Part shown: one piece after another, positions 1-6,755 of the stretch | How the letters are laid out: every line of letters starts with the position of its first letter | How positions within the stretch are numbered: position 1 is the stretch's first letter | Assembly: GCA_048498995.1 (NCBI GenBank) | Contig: JBEHWX010000100.1 | Span: 1-21,008, forward strand | Reading direction: 5' to 3' | DNA: 21,008 nt | Source: JBEHWX01 sp048498995 | Lineage (GTDB): Bacteria > Bacteroidota > Ignavibacteria > OLB7 | Program-made: the position numbers and the translations under genes | Notes under the pieces: generated by a model | Seen by the model: the letters and a program-made list of their open reading frames with translations, nothing else | What the model was told of the DNA's origin: nothing | Database searches by the model: none

Positions 1-54
1 TCCGCGTCGACGGCCGACTCCGCAATCTTGAAAAGAACGAACGGATATAATCTC

Positions 55-519
55 ATGAAGCCGAAATACCTCATCGGGATCGTGGCCGCGCTTGCGCTGA
101 TCGGCACGGCGGTCTGGTCGGTCGAAAACAAGAAGACCGAGTACATGGATTTCGCCAAGGCCGGGACCACCGGCTCCCGGGCGATGATCGCCGGAACGTG
201 GGTGAAGGAGAAGGGATGCCGGTACGACGCCGAGAAGAACCAGTTCACCTTCACGCTGAAGGATGAGAAGGGGGAGGCGATGCCGGTGATCTTCGAGGGG
301 GCCAAGCCGAACAACTTCGAGATCGCCGTCACCGTGGTGGCCACCGGCCGGGTGGAGGGGGATCAGTTCCGCGCATCGCGCCTGCTGACCAAGTGCCCGT
401 CGAAGTATGAGTCCGGCGCCCCGCAGGTCTCCAGCAACACGGGTGGGACCAGTGGCAATGCCAATGGCAATACCACTGGCGGCGGCTCGTCGGCCGGCGG
501 CAGCCTGACCAGCAACTGA
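55..519 (+). CDS. ccmE: Cytochrome c maturation protein CcmE, CxxxY (cysteine-ligand) variant
   Basis: Periplasmic heme chaperone of the System I (Ccm) pathway, which takes heme from CcmABCD and passes it to CcmF for attachment to apocytochrome c. About 154 residues, a usual CcmE length. Residues 5-24 form an N-terminal membrane anchor, followed by an OB-fold with AGTWVKEKGC and VVATGRVEGDQFRA strands. The classical heme-binding histidine motif (LAKHDEKY type) is replaced by LLTKCPSKYE, giving C114-xxx-Y118. A CxxxY class of CcmE is known from some anaerobic bacteria and archaea. The C-terminus is a Gly/Asn/Ser-rich flexible tail. The start is the ATG at 55; a TTG nine codons upstream is also in frame, but the hydrophobic anchor follows the ATG closely. 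No clear Shine-Dalgarno sequence. Likely co-transcribed with the next two genes. Confidence 0.87.
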   Translation: MKPKYLIGIVAALALIGTAVWSVENKKTEYMDFAKAGTTGSRAMIAGTWVKEKGCRYDAEKNQFTFTLKDEKGEAMPVIFEGAKPNNFEIAVTVVATGRVEGDQFRASRLLTKCPSKYESGAPQVSSNTGGTSGNANGNTTGGGSSAGGSLTSN

Positions 520-567
520 GCCGACGCGAAGAGCCATCAACAGAGACAGAGTGGAGTGCAGCTACAG

Positions 568-948
568 ATGAGTCGCAGAGCGATATTCACGATCGCCACG
601 GTCCTGTTTCTCGGGATCGTGGTCTGGTCCGCCTCCGGGTATGTGCAGGTGCCGCGCGTCACCTTCGCCGAGGCGGCGAAGATCGATGACGGCAAGGCAA
701 ACGAGACGAAGAAGAAGGTGATGGTGGCCGGTCGCGTGCTCCCGAACCGGGAGATCCAGGCCGACGGATCCACGGTCACCTTCTATATGTCGGACGCGGC
801 CGGGATGGAGTCGAAGATCTTCTACGATGGTCCCGACTCGGTGCCGGCAACAAAGCTGAAGAGCGTCGCGCAATCCGGCCAGAAGATCTCCGTGGCCGGA
901 CATGTCTGCGGCGACAGGTTCCATATCTCATCGGTGTTTTTCCCGTGA
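568..948 (+). CDS. CcmE-like OB-fold protein lacking the heme-ligand motif
   Basis: About 126 residues. An N-terminal membrane anchor (RAIFTIATVLFLGIVVWS) is followed by an OB-fold that matches CcmE in order: a VTFAEAAK segment, KVMVAGRVLP, TVTFYMSDAAG, KIFYDGPDSVP and ISVAGHVCGDRFHISSVFF. The protein ends where CcmE proteins normally continue into the heme-binding H/CxxxY motif, so that ligand is absent. The only cysteine is in GHVCGDRF, which is not the equivalent position. The ATG at 568 is preferred over GTG 556 because GGAG at 553-556 lies upstream at usable spacing. It sits 48 bp after ccmE and before ccmF. The role is unknown; it could be a CcmE partner, a decoy, or a scaffold without heme transfer. 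The family call rests on motif order and context. Confidence 0.72.
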   Translation: MSRRAIFTIATVLFLGIVVWSASGYVQVPRVTFAEAAKIDDGKANETKKKVMVAGRVLPNREIQADGSTVTFYMSDAAGMESKIFYDGPDSVPATKLKSVAQSGQKISVAGHVCGDRFHISSVFFP

Positions 949-1042
949 GCCCGCGGCGCCCCGTCGGCACCGGTTCCCCGCGTCGCGATGACGCGGCGAT
1001 CGGCGCGCCGGACGGTGGCCGCGACAAACCGAATCCGATACT

Positions 1043-3481
1043 ATGACACTCGGGCAGATAGGATCACTTCTGATAACCTTCGCGCTGGCGGCCGGGCTCA
1101 CCTCGATGGTGGCGTACTGGATCGCGATGCTGAAGGACAACGAGCGCATGGCAACGATCGGCCGCGCCGGATTCCACGGCGCGGTGATAGCGTTCCTGCT
1201 GGCGGCCGCCGGGCTGATGTATCTGATCCAGACGCATCAGTACCAGTACACCTACATCTGGAAGCACTCCTCGAACAACCTGGACCGCGCGTTCCTCTTC
1301 GCCGCGTTCTATGCCGGGCAGCAGGGGAGCTTCACCCTCTGGACGCTTCTGACCGCGCTGATCGGCGTGTTCGTCCTCGGCTACGCGCAGCGCGTCGGCT
1401 ACGAGCGGCAGGTGATGGCCTTCTACTCGCTCGTGCTCGTCTGCCTGCTCTTGATCCTGGTGGTCGATTCGCCGTTCGAGACCATCTACGCCTCCTTCCC
1501 GAAAGAGAACATCCCGGCCGGCTTCATCCCGGCCGACGGCAAGGGGCTCAACCCGCAGCTCGAGAATCTCTGGATCACGATCCATCCGCCGATCCTCTTC
1601 ACCGGGTTCGCGGCGATGACCGCTCCGTTCGCCTTCGCGCTGGCGGCGCTCGTCAAGCGCGATTATCAGCGCTGGATCGCCATCTCGCTCCCCTGGGTGC
1701 TCTTCGCCTCGATGATCCTCGGCTTCGGCATCGCCCTCGGCGGCTGGTGGGCCTACGAGACCCTCGGCTGGGGCGGCTTCTGGGCCTGGGATCCGGTCGA
1801 GAACTCCTCGTTCATTCCCTGGCTCGTCTGCGTCGGCCTGGTGCACACCATGCTCGTGCAGAAGAAGACCGGCAACGAGCGGACCGGGAAGGTGGGTGGT
1901 CTGGTCAAGACCAACTTCGTCCTGGCGATCGCCGCCTTCGGTCTTATTCTCTACTCCACGTTCCTCACCCGCTCCGGCGTGCTCGGCGATACCTCGGTTC
2001 ACAGCTTCGTCGATCCGGGAATGTTCGTCTATGCCGTGCTGCTGGGCATCATCGTCCTGTTCGTGGGCATCGGCGTGACCATGATCGTCCGCCGTTGGAA
2101 CGATCTGCGGCAGAAGGCGCTCGAGATGCAGCTGATGTCGCGCGAGAACGCGCTGGCCATCGGCTCGGCGGTGCTCCTTGCCTCGGCGCTCGTGGTGCTG
2201 ATCGGCACCAGCTGGCCGATCCTGATGCCGATCTTCAAGCAGCCGACGGTGAAGGTGGACGAGGACTTCTACAACAACCTCCATCTGCCGATCGCGTTCC
2301 TGATCGTGCTGGTCAACGCGATATCGATGACCCTCAAATGGAAGCGGACGACGCCCGAGGACTTCTACAGGAAGATCGGCGTGGCCGCGGCCATCGCGCT
2401 GGCCGGAACGGTTCTGCTCGTGGTCGGCGGCGTCACCGATCCCTTCTTCGTGGCGCTCGGCTTCGGCGCGCTCCTGGCGATGGTGGTCAACATCCAGGTC
2501 GGCGCCAAGGTGATGAAGGGGAACCCGAAGTTTCTCGGCGCCTACATCTCGCACGCCGGCGTGGCGCTGCTGATGCTCGGCATCATCTTCAGCACCAAGT
2601 ATACCGTCACCCATCACGTCAGGCTGATCGAGGGGGAGAGCGCCTCGCTCTTCGGCTACAAGCTCACCTACCAGGGCTCGCAGCGGATCGAGCTGGACAA
2701 GGTGGACCGCGAGAAGTATCGCCACACGGTGAGCCTCGAAAAGGATGGCAAGAAGTACGTCGCCGAGCCGGTGATCTTCTGGAGCGACTTCAACAACCGC
2801 GAGGGAGCGTTCCTCGAGCCGGGCATCCTCTATTCGGTGAGCAAGGATATCTACGTCTCGCCGAAGGCGATCGAGCAGGTGGGAGGCGATCCCACCGCGG
2901 AGCTTCACAAGGGGGAGCGCGCACGCGTGCCGTTCGACAGCTCGGTGCAGGTCCGCTTCCAGAAGTTCGACATGAGCCGCGCGCAGACCGAGGGACTCCA
3001 GGGAGCGGTGACCGAGGTTTCCGTGGGTGATTCCACCTACATCCTGACGATGTACCGGTCGCTGCGCGAGGGGAGCTTCATCCCGGTGAAGGTGCCCGGC
3101 ACCGACGTTTCGATCGGCATGGCCGGCCTGAACGCCGACAAGGGGAACCTCGCCAACTCGCAGGCGATCCTTCAGTTCAGCTCCCCGTCGCACCCGCCCC
3201 CTCCGGTGAAGATCGCGCTGACGCTCGACGTCTCGATCAAGCCGTTCATCTCCTTCGTCTGGGCCGGCGTGGTGATCATGGTGGGCGGATTCTTCTTCTC
3301 GATCCTCCGTCGTCGCGGCGAGCTTTTGCCGCTGCTGCGCCAGATCGAGCGGGAGCGCGATGATGACGATGGCGACGGCACCGCCGGCGGTGATCGCGAT
3401 CAGGAATCGTCCCGGAACCAGACGCGGCGTCCCTCGGTGGTCGAGGAGCCGATCGCGGCCCGCATCGGCCTCAGGCGCTGA
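1043..3481 (+). CDS. ccmF: Cytochrome c heme lyase subunit CcmF
   Basis: Integral membrane heme lyase component that ligates heme to the CXXCH of apocytochromes c. The tryptophan-rich WWD domain is clear: WGGFWAWDPVENSSFIPWL at residues 243-261. The four heme-ligating histidines known from E. coli CcmF have counterparts at H181 (TIHPPILFTGF), H268 (VGLVHTM), H320 (SGVLGDTSVHSF) and H504 (ISHAGVALLMLGI). Multiple membrane helices fill residues 5-520. A soluble, presumably periplasmic domain spans about 525-735, followed by a last helix (FISFVWAGVVIMVGGFFFSI) and an Asp/Arg-rich cytoplasmic tail of about 60 residues. At 812 residues it is longer than the roughly 650 of the E. coli protein, mainly in the soluble domain and tail. 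It follows the two ccmE-type genes by 94 bp. The ATG is supported by the hydrophobic start, not by a ribosome site. Confidence 0.95.
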   Translation: MTLGQIGSLLITFALAAGLTSMVAYWIAMLKDNERMATIGRAGFHGAVIAFLLAAAGLMYLIQTHQYQYTYIWKHSSNNLDRAFLFAAFYAGQQGSFTLWTLLTALIGVFVLGYAQRVGYERQVMAFYSLVLVCLLLILVVDSPFETIYASFPKENIPAGFIPADGKGLNPQLENLWITIHPPILFTGFAAMTAPFAFALAALVKRDYQRWIAISLPWVLFASMILGFGIALGGWWAYETLGWGGFWAWDPVENSSFIPWLVCVGLVHTMLVQKKTGNERTGKVGGLVKTNFVLAIAAFGLILYSTFLTRSGVLGDTSVHSFVDPGMFVYAVLLGIIVLFVGIGVTMIVRRWNDLRQKALEMQLMSRENALAIGSAVLLASALVVLIGTSWPILMPIFKQPTVKVDEDFYNNLHLPIAFLIVLVNAISMTLKWKRTTPEDFYRKIGVAAAIALAGTVLLVVGGVTDPFFVALGFGALLAMVVNIQVGAKVMKGNPKFLGAYISHAGVALLMLGIIFSTKYTVTHHVRLIEGESASLFGYKLTYQGSQRIELDKVDREKYRHTVSLEKDGKKYVAEPVIFWSDFNNREGAFLEPGILYSVSKDIYVSPKAIEQVGGDPTAELHKGERARVPFDSSVQVRFQKFDMSRAQTEGLQGAVTEVSVGDSTYILTMYRSLREGSFIPVKVPGTDVSIGMAGLNADKGNLANSQAILQFSSPSHPPPPVKIALTLDVSIKPFISFVWAGVVIMVGGFFFSILRRRGELLPLLRQIERERDDDDGDGTAGGDRDQESSRNQTRRPSVVEEPIAARIGLRR

Positions 3482-3540
3482 GGCCGGCCGAGAACCCGGA
3501 GTCGAGGCGTCGAGACGCCGTGTGGAGTGGTAGTGCTATT

Positions 3541-3551
3541 CCCCCCCCCCC
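3541..3551. repeat. Poly-C tract (11 C) upstream of the Fur-family gene
   Basis: An uninterrupted run of 11 cytosines lies 45 bp before the Fur-family start codon and 60 bp after the ccmF stop. A small perfect dyad, GGCGTC-GA-GACGCC at 3506-3519, lies just upstream. Homopolymers of this length slip during replication. Because the run is in the leader or promoter region, length changes would alter spacing and not reading frame. No convincing promoter hexamers could be placed around it. A sequencing or assembly length error is also possible. Confidence 0.9.
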
Positions 3552-3596
3552 AGAGAGTCGATCCGCGTAGCAGGAGAAGTAGAGGAGAACACAGAT

Positions 3597-4130
3597 ATGT
3601 CCATCAGAAGCAAGAAAGCGGGCGTCGAGGTGAAGGACGAGTCGAAGGAGTTGAACATCGAGGATCGGATCCTCACCGACGAGCAGAAGAAGCGCGCGGT
3701 GGAGACGTTCACCAAGTTCCTCTCGCACGAGCATTACCGCTCGACGGCCGAGCGGTACAAGGTGCTCGACGCGGTGCTCAACACGGTCGGACATTTCAAC
3801 GCCGATGAGCTCTACGCGGCGATGGTGCTTGACAAGCAGCGGATCAGCCGAGCCACCGTCTATTCGACGCTGGAGCTGCTGGAGCAGGCGGGGCTGATCA
3901 CCAAGCACAACTTCCGCGGCGAGCGGAGCTACTACGAGATCGGCTTCGACGAGCCGCACCATGACCATCTGATCTGCGTCAAGTGCGGACATATCACCGA
4001 ATTCGTCCACCCGCAGCTTCTGAGCATCAGAAAGCAGATCGCCGACAAGTCGGGGCTGCGCGTGGTGGATCATTCGTTTCAGATCTTCGCGGAGTGCCCG
4101 GAGCCGGGCGCCTGCCCACACAACGGTTGA
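3597..4130 (+). CDS. Fur-family metal-responsive transcriptional regulator
   Basis: Cytoplasmic DNA-binding repressor of the Fur/PerR/Zur family, 177 residues. The N-terminal winged helix spans about residues 38-105, including GHFNADELY and the recognition helix ISRATVYSTLELLEQAGLI. The dimerisation and metal domain begins with HHDHLIC (H121, H122, H124, C127), followed by C130 in CVKCG. A second cysteine pair, C167 and C173 (CPEPGAC), probably completes a structural zinc site, although the spacing is CX5C where E. coli Fur has CX4C. The lysine-rich N-terminal extension of about 35 residues is longer than in E. coli Fur. AGGAG at 3583-3587, nine bases before the ATG, is one of the few good ribosome sites in the window. 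The sequence does not separate iron, zinc or peroxide sensing. The next gene follows by 26 bp and may be co-transcribed. Confidence 0.92.
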   Translation: MSIRSKKAGVEVKDESKELNIEDRILTDEQKKRAVETFTKFLSHEHYRSTAERYKVLDAVLNTVGHFNADELYAAMVLDKQRISRATVYSTLELLEQAGLITKHNFRGERSYYEIGFDEPHHDHLICVKCGHITEFVHPQLLSIRKQIADKSGLRVVDHSFQIFAECPEPGACPHNG

Positions 4131-4156
4131 GACTCACGGTGGAGCAGCGAGTGGCC

Positions 4157-4801
4157 ATGCGGAAACCGATGTTCAGCAAGCACGTCTGGTACGACAGACG
4201 GCATCAGGCGGAAGTATTCATCAACGAGGCCGGCACGATCAGCGGCACGATCGTCGCCTACAAGGGGGCGGTCAGCGTGATCAATCCCCGGCCGGAGATC
4301 CTCACCGCGCTCTATCAGGAGGCGAAGATCAAGAGGATCCTCGGCATCAAGGCGGTGATCATGACCGACAACACGATCGAGTTCACCCGCGGCCTCTGCG
4401 CGCTGGTGAACTACTCGCGCGGACTCCGACGGCGCTCGCCGCTGCAGGTGATCACCCGCGACGACAGCCGCATCTCGACGGACTTTCTGAACTCCTGCTG
4501 CTCGCGGCTGCTGGAGGATTCGGCCTTCGATCTCGATATCGTGGCGCTCGGAGCGGGGGAGAGCCGGCAGGTCGGACAGGGGAGCGTCAGCTTCGTGCGC
4601 GATCGCGAGACCGCCGAAGAATCCCCCTGCCTGGTGGTCGCCACCGATCAGCGGACGCTCCACTACTACGACGAATCGCATCGCGGCGCGCTCGATCCGG
4701 AGCGTCCGTCGCCGCTCGGCCGGCCGAACGTGGTGATCCGCGCGGCGGCCCTTCTTCAGGGAGCGAGCGCCTTCTCCGGCAGGCTCATCGAGGCGATCTG
4801 A
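4157..4801 (+). CDS. MBL-fold-like protein with degenerate metal-binding motif
   Basis: About 214 residues. The layout resembles RNase Z-like or other metallo-beta-lactamase-fold hydrolases: an early beta-strand region (GTISGTIVAYKGAVSVINPRP), a helix (EILTALYQEAKIKRI), then IKAVIMTDNTIEFTRGLCALVNY where the family has an xHxHxDHxxGL motif. Here T70-D71-N72-T73-I74-E75-F76 occupies the T/S-H-x-H-x-D-H positions, so both first histidines, the Asp and the last His are all replaced. The TRGL and the following helix are retained. No later metal histidine motif is obvious. It is probably a non-catalytic MBL fold; this is my inference, and an unrelated fold remains possible. The start is uncertain: ATG 4157, GTG 4151 (GGAG at 4141-4144) and ATG 4169 are all in frame. 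It follows the Fur-family gene by 26 bp. Confidence 0.55.
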   Translation: MRKPMFSKHVWYDRRHQAEVFINEAGTISGTIVAYKGAVSVINPRPEILTALYQEAKIKRILGIKAVIMTDNTIEFTRGLCALVNYSRGLRRRSPLQVITRDDSRISTDFLNSCCSRLLEDSAFDLDIVALGAGESRQVGQGSVSFVRDRETAEESPCLVVATDQRTLHYYDESHRGALDPERPSPLGRPNVVIRAAALLQGASAFSGRLIEAI

Positions 4802-4828
4802 TCGAGGCGAATTGATCGAAGCGATCTG
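4787..4828. repeat. Three-copy 14-bp tandem repeat across a stop codon
   Basis: The units are ATCGAGGCGATCTG (4787-4800), ATCGAGGCGAATTG (4801-4814) and ATCGAAGCGATCTG (4815-4828), followed by a partial ATCGAA. The first unit encodes the last residues of the MBL-like protein (IEAI) and the stop TGA is at 4799-4801. Because 14 is not a multiple of 3, unit loss or gain here could move the stop. It is probably a slippage-derived duplication. Confidence 0.85.
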
Positions 4829-5269
4829 ATCGAACGGGTCGGCGCCGCGCGTGCGTCGCGATGATCGACCGGGAACGCGGCGCGGGCCGCGATTGTTCCG
4901 AGAGAATACCGACGGGCTCGTGTCCGTGCCGCGCAGGCGGCCATGGGGCGGGCCCGTCGCCATTTGATCGCGGACCTTCGAGACGTCGGTGGAATGTGTC
5001 GGCCACGTGCGCGCCGTTACGATGGCCGCTCCGGCGCGTCTACACGAGGTGCGCCGGCCCGCCACGAGCGACACGCGCGCGCCGCCGCCGGCCGCGACGG
5101 TCAGCGAGTGATTGTCCGCTGAAGTGGGGAGTTCTATATTCGCGAACCCCCTTCCTCATTCATTCGGAGGGAGATCGAGGCCCGGCGCGCTCCGGGCTTG
5201 TTGTTGGCGTCATCCCGTCGATGGCCTGCGTCCGACCATCCTCTCTCTCTCCACATTCCCAAGCCCCTC
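4802..5269. other. Intergenic region between the MBL-like gene and the LamG lipoprotein gene
   Basis: This 468-bp stretch begins in the 14-bp repeat. Its middle part is very GC-rich (for example around 5081-5100) with no supportable gene on either strand; open frames there have arginine/proline-rich, non-protein-like compositions. A good promoter lies at 5112-5140, and the leader of the downstream lipoprotein gene fills the rest, including a (CT)5 dinucleotide run at 5241-5250. I see no clear rho-independent terminator for the upstream gene. Confidence 0.6.
5112..5140 (+). promoter_or_regulatory. Putative sigma-70-type promoter for the lipoprotein gene
   Basis: TTGTCC at 5112-5117 and TATATT at 5135-5140 are separated by exactly 17 bp, and the -10 continues as TATATTCGCG. 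The same -10 sequence with the same spacing to a TTG hexamer occurs before the CheB gene. This AT-rich hexamer stands out in a GC-rich region. The predicted transcript would have a leader of about 125 nt before the ATG at 5270. Confidence 0.6.
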
Positions 5270-6574
5270 ATGCTCGTGCAACGAACATTACCCTTCGCGC
5301 TGCTGATGGCCGCTCTGGTCATGGCCGGCTGCTCCAAGGAGGACAATCCCGGCGGACCTTCGACCACCGGCGATATCGCGGGGAAGGTTCTCAACGAGTT
5401 CGACAATTCCGTCGTTTCCGGCGTCACGCTCAAGATCCAGGAAAAGACCAACACGACCACCTCGGACGGCTCCGGCGGCTACAGCCTGAAAGGAGTCGAG
5501 CCGGGGACCTATCACCTGATCGCCTCGAAGGATGGCTTCACCACGTCGTTCACCGACGTGACGGTGACCGCGGGGAAGAGCTTGGCGCTGAACATCTACA
5601 TCTCGCCGCCGATTCCGGACGGGCAGGGGAAGGTGAGCGGCCGAGTGGTCGACGAGGATGGCAAGCCGATGTCCGGCGTGACGATCACGACCGATCCGGC
5701 CAGCAAGAGCACCGTCACGGATGCCGACGGCGTCTACCGCCTGGTGCCGATCGCGAGCGACCTCTACACCGTGAAGGCGGCCAAGGGCGGCTATCTTCCG
5801 GGCGAGTCGACCGGCGATCTCCGCTTCACGAAGGATGCCGACTCGGTGAACTTCGTGCTGCGCGACTCGCTGCCGACCAAGGGGCTCATTGCCCGCTACG
5901 CCCTCGACGGCAACGCGGTGGACGCGGTGGCCGGCAACAACGGCCAGATCTCCGGCGCCACCGGCATGGCCGATCGATTCGGCGTTGTCGGCGGCGCGCT
6001 CTCGTTCAACGGCACCGACGCCTCGGTGACCATCCCCTCGACCACCGCCACGAATCTCGGCGGCCCCGGCTCCAGCTTCACCATCTCCTTCTGGGTGAAG
6101 GTGGCCGGCCAGCAGGGGCGCTACGCCGGCGTGCTGGTCAAGGGAGTGGAGAACACCTTCGGACAGCTCACCTCCAACGGTTATCACTTCGTCAGCGACT
6201 TCGTCGACCAGATCCCGACCACGGCCGGACAGCTGATCGTCTTCGGCATCGACGGCCCGGGGATCTTCTATTCGGAGTTCGGCAGCGAGGATGGCAAGCA
6301 CTGGTTCGACGGCAAGTGGCACAACATCACGATCACCTACGATCGCGCCGGCGGCTTCTACCGTCGTTATTCCGATGGCGAGCTGATCGATTTCCTCGGC
6401 CTCGATCAGCCTCTCAGCGTGGTCGATCTCTCCTCGGACGAGCCGCTCTACCTGGGGCGCAATCAGCCGGGGACGCTCTTCTACAAGGGAGGAATCGATG
6501 ACCTCCGCATCTACAGTCGTGCATTGAGCGCCGAAGAGGTGAACCGGCTCTTCCACGAGCGCGGCTACAACTGA
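5270..6574 (+). CDS. Lipoprotein with two carboxypeptidase-regulatory-like domains and a LamG-like domain
   Basis: Predicted surface or periplasmic lipoprotein, 434 residues. A lipoprotein signal (MLVQRTLPFALLMAALVMAGC) has its lipobox cysteine at C21. Residues about 34-112 and 119-196 are two carboxypeptidase-regulatory-like/transthyretin-like beta-sandwiches, recognisable from G-x-V-x-x-x-x-x-x-x-x-G-V openings, DGSGGYSLKGVEPGTYHL and DADGVYRLVPIASDLYTV. Residues about 204-434 form a concanavalin A/LamG-type domain (GLIARYALDGNAVD, ISFWVK, then GGIDDLRIYSRALSAEEV near the end), commonly a glycan- or protein-binding module. No catalytic residues are evident, so it is probably adhesive or binding. 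ATG 5270 is chosen because the lipoprotein signal starts there. It is a single-gene unit between a promoter and a strong terminator. Confidence 0.85.
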   Translation: MLVQRTLPFALLMAALVMAGCSKEDNPGGPSTTGDIAGKVLNEFDNSVVSGVTLKIQEKTNTTTSDGSGGYSLKGVEPGTYHLIASKDGFTTSFTDVTVTAGKSLALNIYISPPIPDGQGKVSGRVVDEDGKPMSGVTITTDPASKSTVTDADGVYRLVPIASDLYTVKAAKGGYLPGESTGDLRFTKDADSVNFVLRDSLPTKGLIARYALDGNAVDAVAGNNGQISGATGMADRFGVVGGALSFNGTDASVTIPSTTATNLGGPGSSFTISFWVKVAGQQGRYAGVLVKGVENTFGQLTSNGYHFVSDFVDQIPTTAGQLIVFGIDGPGIFYSEFGSEDGKHWFDGKWHNITITYDRAGGFYRRYSDGELIDFLGLDQPLSVVDLSSDEPLYLGRNQPGTLFYKGGIDDLRIYSRALSAEEVNRLFHERGYN

Positions 6575-6643
6575 GCCCGACGCGCTCGCCGGCGCTCCGG
6601 CGAAGTGCATCCACGCGCAAAGCCCGGTACCAAGAATGCAAGA

Positions 6644-6677
6644 AGCCCCGATGGCGTCAGTGCCATCGGGGCTTTTT
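6644..6677 (+). terminator. Rho-independent terminator of the LamG lipoprotein gene
   Basis: AGCCCCGATGGC (6644-6655) pairs perfectly with GCCATCGGGGCT (6662-6673) around a six-base loop, followed by a T5 run at 6673-6677. It lies 70 bp after the lipoprotein stop and 79 bp before the end of ftsK on the opposite strand. On the minus strand the stem is followed by only a weak T-containing stretch, so it may help both convergent genes but fits the plus strand best. Confidence 0.93.
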
Positions 6678-6755
6678 CGTGAGCATGCATCCGGATGCGT
6701 GCCCGAAGAGGAATGAGAAGTTCGAGGTCGGTCCGACGCCGATCGGTCTGGCCGA

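Noticed and set aside
28..51. TTGAAA and TATAAT ahead of ccmE as a promoter
   Set aside because: The hexamers are only 12 bp apart and the -10 would lie 3 bases before the ATG, so transcription would start inside the gene.
988..3193. Long open frames overlapping ccmF on both strands (680 and 709 codons)
   Set aside because: Compositions are Arg/Asp/Gly/His-rich without family motifs; they are shadows of a GC-rich real gene with clear CcmF motifs.
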